A model generated the notes under the pieces. The model was not told where the DNA came from, made no database searches, and was given only the letters and a program-made list of their open reading frames with translations. A stretch of 16,732 nucleotides of DNA from an uncultured Prevotellaceae bacterium (GTDB lineage Bacteria; Bacteroidota; Bacteroidia; Bacteroidales; Muribaculaceae): contig CAMGFF010000015.1 of assembly GCA_946055125.1 (NCBI GenBank), positions 1 to 16,732 on the forward strand, in the 5' to 3' direction. The position numbers were made by a program, and so were the translations under genes. How positions within the stretch are numbered: the first letter of the stretch is position 1; each line of letters begins with the position of its first letter. Below, piece after piece: positions 6,682 to 14,022 of this stretch.

Positions 6682-9600
6682 TTAGAGTCCGAAACGCACT
6701 GTGAGTGTAAACTGCTTAGGCGACGGTGTTGCCACACCACCACTGTTGAAGAACTCAGGATCCTGTCCGTTGAGCTTCTTGTCGGCATAGAGCAGACACA
6801 GGTTGGTGGCCTGGAGCTTCACCGAGGCGTTGTTCAGGCGGAGCTTCGATATTACTATCTTCGGCAGGTCGTAGGTGAGCGATACCTCCTTCAAGCGGAT
6901 AAATCCTCCATCTGCTATGCGCGCTGTCGAGTAGTTGTAAGCGTTATAGGCGATGCCCAGCTGCGAGTCGTTGTAGTATTGGCGGCGCGATGCTATTACC
7001 GGTATGTCGGTAAACTGCTCATCTCCAGGCTTAACCCAGCGGTTCTTGAATTCCTTTGGCATCGACGAGAGGTCGCTGTAGGCTGCCGAGAATGTCGGGT
7101 CGAGGCGTATCTTGTTGCCGAATGAATAGGTCATGAACACATTCAGGTGGAAGCCCTTGTAGTGGAACTGGTTGCCAAATCCTCCCGTGATGGTCGGGTC
7201 TACCGGTCCCTCATACACGAGGTGGTCGAGCTTGTCAAACTCCTGGAAGTTGATGTCCGACACCGTCAGGTTATTATCCTCATTTATAAAGGTGGGAAGT
7301 CCCTCCTCGTTAAGTCCCATGAAGGGGATTGAGAAGATGGCGCGCACGGGATAGCCCTGCAAGGGGAATCCTGAGCTTGTCACCAGGTCAATCACGCGCG
7401 AGCGGGCCTGCAGCTCGGTAATCGTGTTCTTTGCGTAGGCAAATGTGAGGTCGGTGGTCCAGCTGAAGTCCTTCAGCTGCAAGTTGGTCGACGAAATGGT
7501 GAACTCCACTCCGTGCGACTTCATCGATGCTACGTTGGCATACTTCGAATTTTCGCCTCCCACACCGGTCGTGTAGATGCGGCCGATAAGGTCGTAGTTG
7601 TTTCGGGTGTACCAGTCGAACACGAGGTTCAGTCGGTTATTTAAGAATCCGAGGTCTACTCCAAGGTCAAACTCATGCTTCTTCTCGTAGGTAAGCTCCT
7701 CATTACCAAGGTTCTGAAGGTCAAGACCAATCTCATAGGCATCGGTCACGGGGCGCCAGGGCTTGTAAGGATTATAGATTGCTGTTGCATTCGAAATCGA
7801 CGACGGACCCGCATCGGCTGTCAGCGAGTAAGATGCACGCAGCTTGGCATGTGAGAGCACCTTGTTGGCAAACCACTCTTCCTCGTGGACGTTCCATGCT
7901 CCCGACACGTTCCAGGTAGGCAGCCAGCGCGACTGGCGGCTCATTCCCAGCTTGTTCGAGCCTTCGTAGCGTATTGTTCCGTTCACAATGTAGCGTCCCT
8001 TCAGCGAGTAGCTGCCGGTGGCGAAGAATGCCTCGTTGCGGCGGTATGTCCACTGGTCGCTATAATAGTTGTGGTTCTCCTCATTCTGCTGCTTGAAGAG
8101 GTGCCAGTCGATAAACGGAATGTTACCGTTGTCGTAGCAGATTCCCCATCCCTCATAGTTCTCTGAGTGACGGTCAATCGAGGTAAACTCGAGTCCGCCC
8201 ATCAAGCTGGTGATGTGAATGCGGTTGAACGTCTTGTTGTATTGTGCCGTGGCTCGCACGTCATACTGGTTGAGTGTGAACACATTGTGATACACAATAC
8301 CTCCGCGAGGCAGCACTGTCTCGGGCTGTGCGTTTGGCTTATCGGGATCTGTGTAAAGGTAGGGGTTGTATGCTCGGATAGTCGCGTTCTCCGGGTCGAT
8401 ACCGGCACGGTAGGCCTTCGCCTGGTTCGACTCATCCTTCACATAGTGGTTCTGCGTGGAGCGGCTGTTGCGATACGAGCCTATCACGTTGAACTCAAGC
8501 CCCTGAATCGGGCGGAAGTTAATCTCTGCCTGGAACTTCATGTCGGTCACACCGATGTCGATGTAGTTGTTGTCAAGCTCCTTGAAGATATTGAAATCGG
8601 CATAGTTACGTGTCAGTGTAGCTGTCGGGTCGGTCACGCGCGACGTGTTCAAGGCGTAGCTGTAGGGGTTGATGTCGAAGCCGCGCTTCACCTCTCCCGA
8701 AACCACGTCAACGTCCTGGCTCAGAGTACCCGGAGCTGTCTGCTTACGGAAAGAGTCGCTCGTCAAGAGCTTCACGCGCAATGTCTTCGAGAGGTCGTAG
8801 CTCGCGTTGGCGTTGAATGTGTAGCGCTGCACGTCGCTCGACTTATACCAGCCCTCATCGTTCATGATTGAGAGCGAGGTGTAGAAGCGTCCCTTGTCGG
8901 TACCTCCGGCGATGCTCACCGAGTGGTTCTGCGTGATGTTGTCGTTGAAAAGGAGGTCAAACCAGTCGGTGTTGCGGTACTCTGCCTGACGAAGATAAGC
9001 ATTCTTGGCTTGTGTGGTGTTGGGGAGTCCAAACTGGCCGTTGCTATAGTTGTCAATCAGCTTGTACATCGTTCCGTAAACGCCCGATGATGAGCTATTT
9101 GCGAGCGAGGCAAATTCCAGCCAGCCCTTCTGCTCCATTTCCTTATAGATACCCATCTGCTCCTGTGAGTTGCAGATGTTGAAGTTGGCATAATTGGGCT
9201 TCAGGCGGTAGGAGAACTCACCCGTGTAGTTAATGCTCGTCTTGCCGGCCTTTCCCTGCTTGGTAGTTACCACAATCACACCCGCCATAGCGCGTGCTCC
9301 ATAGATTGATGTTGCCGAACCGTCCTTCAGAATCTGGAAACTCTCAATATCGTCGGAGTTAAGTCCGGCAATGGCCGATGCGATAAGTGTCTCTGCATCA
9401 CCCGATGAGAGGTCGTCGGCCGAGATTTCCACCGCATCCTCAAGAATCACTCCATCTACCACCCATAGTGGCTTCGAGGCTCCATAGATTGATGTGGCTC
9501 CACGCACGCGAATCTTCGGCGCTGTTCCGAAGGTTCCCGACACGTTCTGCACCGAAACTCCGGCGGCCTTTCCCTCAAGCGAGCGGCTTATATCGGCCAC

Positions 9601-9999
9601 TCCGTCGAGGCGTGCCTTTTCGGCTGAAATACTGGTTGTTGCACCGGTGAATAATCGCTTATCCACTTTCTGCATACCGGTCACCACCACCTCGCTGAGC
9701 TGCGTCGCCGAGCTCTCGAGCTTAATGGTAACGGGCTTTGTGGTGGCCGTGAACTCGTGGGGATTCATTCCCACATAAGTAACCACCAACTTCGATTTAC
9801 TCGATGGTGCTGTCACAGCAAACTTACCATCCAAATCAGTCGCAGTTGCAATATTTGTGCCCTTCACAGTCACCGTTGCGCCGATTACCGGCTCTCCGTC
9901 TTCTGCCTGGAGCACAACACCGCTGACTTTCACCTGCGCCGAGGCAGCAAAGCCAACTAATGCTATTGCACACAATAGTAACTTTTTAAACATCATCAT
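6682..9999 (-). CDS. SusC/RagA-family TonB-dependent outer-membrane transporter
   Basis: A protein of 1105 aa, first gene of the operon. A signal peptide ends at AASA (18-21), with mature start Gln22. Residues 23-95 form the CarboxypepD_reg-like domain (GVVLQAEDGEPVIGATVTVKG, then DLDGKF). The SusC-type TonB box region SEVVVTG is at 102-108. The plug domain covers about 116-250, with RGATSIYG, LWVVDGV and GARAMAGVIVVTTKQGK. The rest is a 22-strand barrel ending FTLTVRFGL. There is no N-terminal STN domain, so direct FecR/ECF-type signalling by this protein is not expected. It imports an oligomeric ligand delivered by the SusD-like partner, using energy from TonB-ExbBD. Three ATGs in a row make the exact start ambiguous by two codons. 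The A-rich leader just upstream is typical of Bacteroidetes translation initiation. Confidence 0.96.
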   Translation of the reverse strand: MMMFKKLLLCAIALVGFAASAQVKVSGVVLQAEDGEPVIGATVTVKGTNIATATDLDGKFAVTAPSSKSKLVVTYVGMNPHEFTATTKPVTIKLESSATQLSEVVVTGMQKVDKRLFTGATTSISAEKARLDGVADISRSLEGKAAGVSVQNVSGTFGTAPKIRVRGATSIYGASKPLWVVDGVILEDAVEISADDLSSGDAETLIASAIAGLNSDDIESFQILKDGSATSIYGARAMAGVIVVTTKQGKAGKTSINYTGEFSYRLKPNYANFNICNSQEQMGIYKEMEQKGWLEFASLANSSSSGVYGTMYKLIDNYSNGQFGLPNTTQAKNAYLRQAEYRNTDWFDLLFNDNITQNHSVSIAGGTDKGRFYTSLSIMNDEGWYKSSDVQRYTFNANASYDLSKTLRVKLLTSDSFRKQTAPGTLSQDVDVVSGEVKRGFDINPYSYALNTSRVTDPTATLTRNYADFNIFKELDNNYIDIGVTDMKFQAEINFRPIQGLEFNVIGSYRNSRSTQNHYVKDESNQAKAYRAGIDPENATIRAYNPYLYTDPDKPNAQPETVLPRGGIVYHNVFTLNQYDVRATAQYNKTFNRIHITSLMGGLEFTSIDRHSENYEGWGICYDNGNIPFIDWHLFKQQNEENHNYYSDQWTYRRNEAFFATGSYSLKGRYIVNGTIRYEGSNKLGMSRQSRWLPTWNVSGAWNVHEEEWFANKVLSHAKLRASYSLTADAGPSSISNATAIYNPYKPWRPVTDAYEIGLDLQNLGNEELTYEKKHEFDLGVDLGFLNNRLNLVFDWYTRNNYDLIGRIYTTGVGGENSKYANVASMKSHGVEFTISSTNLQLKDFSWTTDLTFAYAKNTITELQARSRVIDLVTSSGFPLQGYPVRAIFSIPFMGLNEEGLPTFINEDNNLTVSDINFQEFDKLDHLVYEGPVDPTITGGFGNQFHYKGFHLNVFMTYSFGNKIRLDPTFSAAYSDLSSMPKEFKNRWVKPGDEQFTDIPVIASRRQYYNDSQLGIAYNAYNYSTARIADGGFIRLKEVSLTYDLPKIVISKLRLNNASVKLQATNLCLLYADKKLNGQDPEFFNSGGVATPSPKQFTLTVRFGL

Positions 10000-10186
10000 G
10001 CACTGTTTTTTGTGATATTATTTTTATTGTTTTTTTTGTTTCTTAATTCCTGTTTCTTTTGTGATGCCACTACAAAGCCAAGCGTGTGTCGCATTACATT
10101 GTAGATTCTCTTAAATCCTTATGTTCAAAACAACAGTTGGTCTTTCTTTTTTGTGACATACTGAAGCATTTCATGCCTCACAACCT

Positions 10187-10214
10187 GTGATATATCCTCT
10201 TTTCTCTATATCAC
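10187..10214. repeat. Inverted repeat at the putative susC transcription start
   Basis: Perfect 8-bp arms GTGATATA (10187-10194) and TATATCAC (10207-10214) flank a 12-nt pyrimidine-rich spacer. The right arm lies 3 nt past the TTACTTTG element read on the minus strand, so the repeat would overlap the transcription start and the first bases of the leader. It could be an operator or a 5' mRNA stem-loop; the sequence does not decide between them. Confidence 0.45.
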
Positions 10215-10217
10215 CTG

Positions 10218-10225
10218 CAAAGTAA
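10218..10225 (-). promoter_or_regulatory. Candidate -7 element of the susC operon promoter
   Basis: On the minus strand TTACTTTG is followed by CAGG. It matches five of the six fixed bases of the Bacteroidetes -7 consensus TAnnTTTG and resembles many natural variants. No TTTG sits about 20 nt upstream, so the -33 element is absent or an activator replaces it. Use would give a leader of about 210 nt before susC. Better-matching -7 boxes further out (10336-10343 and 10544-10551) also lack a well-spaced -33 element. Confidence 0.35.
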
Positions 10226-10249
10226 CTGCTTTTTTTTGAATTATGCTAA

Positions 10250-10285
10250 TTTTTTGACAAAAAAATTCATAGATTTGTGACAAAT
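10250..10285. promoter_or_regulatory. Paired palindromes, candidate operator
   Basis: Two odd palindromes lie side by side: TTTTTTGACAAAAAA (10250-10264, 7-bp arms around A10257) and ATTTGTGACAAAT (10273-10285, 6-bp arms around G10279). Both contain a GACAA half, and their centres are 22 bp apart, about two helical turns. Relative to the candidate -7 element for susC they fall at roughly -46 and -68, typical positions for activator sites. The first is a low-complexity T/A palindrome and could be chance. Confidence 0.35.
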
Positions 10286-10671
10286 GTTTACTCCTTTTGT
10301 TATTTTCCTTTCCAAGAAATCATTACTCCTCTTGCCAAATTTAAGACCACAAGACATAATACATCACATTTTAAGCGCATTTTTGCTACATATTCCTTAA
10401 TTTTTCCATTATTTTACCAATATTTTAACATTGCGTTTGTTAATTTCAATTTGTAAGCATTTTGCATCCTGCCCATTCTTAACGCGATGAGAATTCCCCA
10501 TTCCCGGCAATCGGTCACGAAGCGTCAAAATATCGCACTCTCGCAAAGTTAAGCGCTCAACCGCACTTTTTCATCACCAAAAAGTCACAATCTGCATTAT
10601 ATATAATAAGGTGTAAACCTCAAATGCAATTTTTTCGCGATTTTGCAGTTATATCTATAAAACGCAGTTCT

Positions 10672-11361
10672 ATGGAAGTAGTTTACGAAGACAACCACTT
10701 AATCATCGTCAATAAAGCCGCCGGCGAAATAGTCCAGGGCGACAAAACCGGCGACACCCCGCTCTGCGAAACCCTCAAGCAGTGGATCAAGGAGAAGTAT
10801 GCCAAGCCGGGCAATGTGTTCTGCGGCGTCACTCACCGCATCGACCGCCCCGTGTGTGGCCTCGTCGTCTTTGCCCGCACAAGCAAGGGCCTCTCGCGCA
10901 TGAACGAGCTTTTCCGCCTCGGCAACGTGAAGAAGACCTACTGGGCAATCGTCAAAAACACCCCGCCGCGCGACGAGGACACCCTCACCCACTACATCTA
11001 CTCCGTGGAGCGAAACAACAAGTCCTACGCCTCGGCCACACCACGCAAGGGTGCTCTCAAGTCGATGCTCCACTACCGCGTCATCGCCCACAGCGACCGT
11101 TACCATTTGCTCGAAATCAACCTCCTCACCGGCCGCAAGCACCAGATTCGCGTGCAGCTCGCCGCTATCGGCTGCCCCATTAAGGGCGACCTGAAGTATG
11201 GTGCCGAGCGCAGCAACCCCGACGGCGGAATCTCTCTCCAGTCGCACCGCATCGAGTTCACCCACCCCGTCTCGGGCAAGCCCGTCGATGTCACCGCCCC
11301 AATCCCCTCCGACAACCTCTGGCAGGCCCTCGCCGCCTCCATCCCCCACCCCACCGAATGA
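10672..11361 (+). CDS. RluA-family pseudouridine synthase
   Basis: A protein of 229 aa from the ATG at 10672. The frame extends 48 nt upstream to another ATG, but the MEVVYEDNHLIIVNKAAG start is where RluA-family proteins begin. The catalytic motif THRIDRPVCGLVVFART has Asp58 as the nucleophile (HRID at 55-58). The second family motif, LLTGRKHQIRVQLA.IGCPIKGDLKYG, lies near the C-terminus. No S4 RNA-binding domain is present, so it is a compact RluA/TruC-like enzyme. It converts specific uridines in rRNA or tRNA to pseudouridine; the target site cannot be told. Its TGA stop overlaps the next gene's ATG by 4 nt, implying translational coupling with the glycosyltransferase. Confidence 0.92.
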   Translation: MEVVYEDNHLIIVNKAAGEIVQGDKTGDTPLCETLKQWIKEKYAKPGNVFCGVTHRIDRPVCGLVVFARTSKGLSRMNELFRLGNVKKTYWAIVKNTPPRDEDTLTHYIYSVERNNKSYASATPRKGALKSMLHYRVIAHSDRYHLLEINLLTGRKHQIRVQLAAIGCPIKGDLKYGAERSNPDGGISLQSHRIEFTHPVSGKPVDVTAPIPSDNLWQALAASIPHPTE

Positions 11362-12464
11362 TTCTCGTAAGCATTATCATAGTAAACTATCGCGTCAAAT
11401 TCTTCTTGGAGCAAACTATCCGCTCAGCGCAAGAAGCCATTGCCGGCTTAGGGGGCGATGGCGAAATCATTGTTGTAGATAATGCGTCGGGCGACGACTC
11501 CATGCAATTTGTCAAATCAAGATTCGGCAATGCGGTTCAATACATTGAAAACACCGATAACGTGGGGTTCGCACGCGCCAACAATCAGGCCATTGCCATT
11601 GCGAAAGGTGAGTTCACTCTAATTCTCAACCCCGATACCATAATTGGCTGCGACACCTTGAGCAAATCAATCGAGTGGTTTCGCACTCATAGCGATTGTG
11701 GTGCCATTGGTGTGCGCATGCTCGATGGAAACGGCAATTTCTTGCCTGAATCTAAGCGCTCGTTCACAACTCCTTGGGTATCTTTCTGCAAGATTTTCGG
11801 CCTCTCCGCCCTTTTCCCGAAATCGAAAATATTTGCCCGCTACCACTTGCGCTATCTCGATGAACATCAACCCCACAAGGTTGATATTCTCGCCGGTGCT
11901 TTTATCCTCGCCCACACAGCTTTGTTGCAGAAAATCGGTGGTTTCGACGAGCGTTTTTTCATGTATGGCGAAGACATCGACCTCTCCTACCGTATAGTGC
12001 AAGAGGGTTTTTCCAACTATTATCTCCCCATTCCCATTATTCACTATAAAGGCGAAAGCACAAAAAAAGATTCCCTGCGCTATGTGCGTGTATTCTATGA
12101 GGCTATGCTCATCTTCTTCCGAAAGCACTATCCTCACTATAGCCGTTTTTTTTCTTTTTTCATACACTTTGCCATTTATATCCGTGCCGCCGCTGCCGTG
12201 CTCCGACGAGTTTTCCTGCCTGCAAGGAAGAAAATTGCCGACTCAAAGGGAATGCGTTGGAGAATCATTTCTCCTTCAACCGAGAAGATTCGGCTCTTAT
12301 TAGGCAGTAATGCCGTCATTGACAACGACAAGCCTACCGATGTCATTTTTGATGACTCATCTCTTTCATATCATGATATTATAAATGCCATCGATTCGGG
12401 TGCTGATGGGAAATTGAGGTTTCACATATTCTCATCAAGAAATAACACCATTATTTCACCTTAA
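11358..12464 (+). CDS. Family 2 glycosyltransferase with C-terminal extension
   Basis: A protein of 368 aa, of the WbbL/rhamnosyltransferase-like type. The GT-A fold runs from residue 1 to about 235: VSIIIVNYR at 4-12, VVDNASGD at 39-46, NVGFARANNQ at 68-77, NPDT at 91-94 (the metal-binding acidic motif) and EDIDLSYR at 205-212 (catalytic acid region). Residues about 265-290 are aromatic and basic and may contact the membrane. Residues about 308-368 form an extra segment (KIRLLLGS, VIFDDSSLSYHDIINAI, FHIFSSRNNTII). It resembles the nucleotide-sugar-dehydratase-like tail seen on some Bacteroidetes family 2 enzymes but stops short. It probably adds a sugar to a surface glycan or lipid-linked intermediate. 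The gene reads more AT-rich than the genes on both sides. It overlaps the upstream gene by 4 nt. Confidence 0.88.
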   Translation: MILVSIIIVNYRVKFFLEQTIRSAQEAIAGLGGDGEIIVVDNASGDDSMQFVKSRFGNAVQYIENTDNVGFARANNQAIAIAKGEFTLILNPDTIIGCDTLSKSIEWFRTHSDCGAIGVRMLDGNGNFLPESKRSFTTPWVSFCKIFGLSALFPKSKIFARYHLRYLDEHQPHKVDILAGAFILAHTALLQKIGGFDERFFMYGEDIDLSYRIVQEGFSNYYLPIPIIHYKGESTKKDSLRYVRVFYEAMLIFFRKHYPHYSRFFSFFIHFAIYIRAAAAVLRRVFLPARKKIADSKGMRWRIISPSTEKIRLLLGSNAVIDNDKPTDVIFDDSSLSYHDIINAIDSGADGKLRFHIFSSRNNTIISP

Positions 12465-12475
12465 TTGTCATTTCA

Positions 12476-13006
12476 ATGAACAACGATATATTATGCAACA
12501 ACATATTGCAACTTCGGGCCATCGAGGTAACCGACGTGGACACTCTCTTGGCTTGGGAAAACGACTCCTCGCAGTGGGACTCGTGCAACACTTCTGCCCC
12601 CTTCAGCCGCAAGCAGCTTTGGGACTACGCCGTCAACTACAACAACAACATCTTCGAAACCGGAGCAATCAGAATGATGGTAGTGAAGCGCGACACGGCT
12701 ACACCAATAGGGTGCGTTGACGTATTCGACTTCAACCGCTTCCACAACCGCGCCTTCGTTGGACTTTACATCGACGCTCTTCACCGTGGGAAAGGCTATG
12801 GCGTGAGCGCCATGAACCTCACCCTCCACTATGCCTGCCACTTCCTCGGCATTCACCAAATCGTTGCCGAAGTCGATATCCTCAACTCCGCCTCTATCCG
12901 AATGCTCCGCTCATGCGGTTTCACCGAGTGCGGCTCGCTGCGCCAATGGTTCCGCCACGGCTCGCAGTATTCCGATGGTTTATTAATGCAATATATCCCA
13001 CAATGA
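12476..13006 (+). CDS. GNAT-family N-acetyltransferase
   Basis: A protein of 176 aa, usual for a single GNAT domain. It shows LQLRAIEVTDVDTLLAWEND at the N-terminus (RimJ/RimL/SpeG-like opening). The acetyl-CoA loop RGKGYG is at 104-109, following the VGLYID strand. NSASIRMLRSCGF at 137-149 is the usual C-terminal N.aS.r.yek.GF element. It transfers an acetyl group from acetyl-CoA to an amine; the acceptor is unknown. Set between two glycosyltransferase genes, it may acetylate an amino sugar, or it may be a bystander peptide or polyamine acetylase. It begins 11 nt after the first glycosyltransferase gene and overlaps the next gene by 4 nt. Confidence 0.88.
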   Translation: MNNDILCNNILQLRAIEVTDVDTLLAWENDSSQWDSCNTSAPFSRKQLWDYAVNYNNNIFETGAIRMMVVKRDTATPIGCVDVFDFNRFHNRAFVGLYIDALHRGKGYGVSAMNLTLHYACHFLGIHQIVAEVDILNSASIRMLRSCGFTECGSLRQWFRHGSQYSDGLLMQYIPQ

Positions 13007-13941
13007 GCCAGTTGCCCCTCATATCGGTCATAGTCCCCGTCTATAACGTAGAGGGCTACCTCGATGCGTGCGTCACCAGCATCACAACCCAGTCCTACTC
13101 CAATCTTGAAATCATCCTCATCGACGACGGCAGCACCGACCGAAGTGGCGATATGTGCGACTCTCTCGCTCTGAGCGACTCCAGGATTCGGGTTCTCCAC
13201 AAGTCAAACGGAGGCCTTTCCGATGCTCGCAACCACGGCATCGACATCGCAACCGGCTCTTTCATCGTCTTTGTCGATAGCGACGACACTATCTCTCCCG
13301 ATGCCATCTCCACTCTCTACTCTCTTGCCACCGAGCACAATGCCGACATCGCAATGGCGACTTTCAACAACCACTGCCCTCATCGCGGACGTATCATTCC
13401 CCTATCCGGATTGGAAGCCGCCAGGCTTATGCTTTATCAAACCAATATGGATTCAAGTGCCTGGAACAAGCTTTATCGCATCAATCTTTTTAGCCGGCAC
13501 CGCTTTACTAAAGGAATATATTACGAAGATATCGACTTCGTCATCAACTTGTTATTTGAAGTAAAGAAAGTGGTCTGGACCGACCGCTCACTATATAACT
13601 ACACTATGCGCCCAGCAAGCATCACCGGCAATTTCTCTCTCAAGCGCCTCGATGTGCTCGATGTCACCGACCGCATCATCGCCAATGCTGCCGCACATCA
13701 CCCTGAGCTCCTCCCCGCTGCCCGCGACCGAAGCCTCAGCGCAAGCTTCAATATGTTTGTCCTCCTCTGCCGCAATGGCTACGCCAATAGCCTCCACGCC
13801 GACCGTTGCTGGCGCAACATCAAGTCGCTGCGCATGGCGAGCCTCTTCAATCCCCGCGTCCGCCTCAAGAACAAGCTCGGCATCCTCGCCTCTCTCCCCG
13901 GCCGCCGTTTCACTCAACTCATCGCTAATATTTCAAAGTAA
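13003..13941 (+). CDS. Family 2 glycosyltransferase, exopolysaccharide type
   Basis: A protein of 312 aa from the ATG at 13003, whose ATGA overlaps the acetyltransferase stop. The open frame runs 90 nt further upstream inside that gene, but the signature starts only at MSQLPLISVIVPVYNVEGYLDAC. Key motifs are ILIDDGSTDRSG at 38-49, NGGLSDARNHGI at 69-80, the DSDD metal-binding motif at 92-95 and SSAWNKLYR at 151-159 followed by YYEDIDFV at 173-180. This pattern is that of enzymes adding hexose units to capsule, exopolysaccharide or LPS-type glycans. The sugar donor and acceptor cannot be predicted. It ends the plus-strand run; the next gene is convergent, and 81 nt lie between the two stops with no clear terminator. 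Confidence 0.9.
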   Translation: MSQLPLISVIVPVYNVEGYLDACVTSITTQSYSNLEIILIDDGSTDRSGDMCDSLALSDSRIRVLHKSNGGLSDARNHGIDIATGSFIVFVDSDDTISPDAISTLYSLATEHNADIAMATFNNHCPHRGRIIPLSGLEAARLMLYQTNMDSSAWNKLYRINLFSRHRFTKGIYYEDIDFVINLLFEVKKVVWTDRSLYNYTMRPASITGNFSLKRLDVLDVTDRIIANAAAHHPELLPAARDRSLSASFNMFVLLCRNGYANSLHADRCWRNIKSLRMASLFNPRVRLKNKLGILASLPGRRFTQLIANISK

Positions 13942-14022
13942 CTACCGTCAATGCATTATGATGGCTCTCTCGGCAGCTCTCATGCTCGAGAAGCACAAGA
14001 TTACCATTCTCTTCCTCCTCGG

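Larger units (their letters stand above)
10000..10671. other. Long AT-rich divergent intergenic region, control region of the susC operon
   Basis: This stretch of 672 nt has no believable gene. It separates the leftward susC operon from the rightward pseudouridine synthase gene. It holds poly-T tracts next to susC (A-rich leader on the mRNA), five TGTGA motifs between 10011 and 10280, an inverted repeat, two palindromes and several TAnnTTTG-like elements. The part from about 10380 to 10620 shows no clear structure. The length is large for two ordinary promoters, which suggests regulated expression of the import operon. Confidence 0.6.

Noticed and set aside
3665..8871. Long plus-strand open frames opposite the metallohydrolase, susD-like and susC-like genes (3665-4603, 5361-6089, 8167-8871)
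   Set aside because: They are antisense shadows produced by codon bias in genes with strong family matches. Their translations are Val/His/Arg-rich without domains.
10336..10551. Exact minus-strand TAnnTTTG matches at 10336-10343 and 10544-10551 as the susC promoter
   Set aside because: Neither has TTTG about 20 nt upstream (nearest spacing for the second is 26), and use would imply leaders of over 300-500 nt. They remain possible but are not supported enough to list.
10602..10607. TATAAT upstream of the pseudouridine synthase gene as a sigma-70 -10 box
   Set aside because: No -35 element lies at the right distance, and Bacteroidetes primary promoters use TAnnTTTG rather than TATAAT. The site is in an AT-only run.
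10699..11349. Minus-strand frame of 216 codons opposite the pseudouridine synthase gene
   Set aside because: The plus-strand frame has the HRID and GRKHQIRVQLA motifs. The minus frame is a Val/Gly/Ala/Asp-rich shadow.
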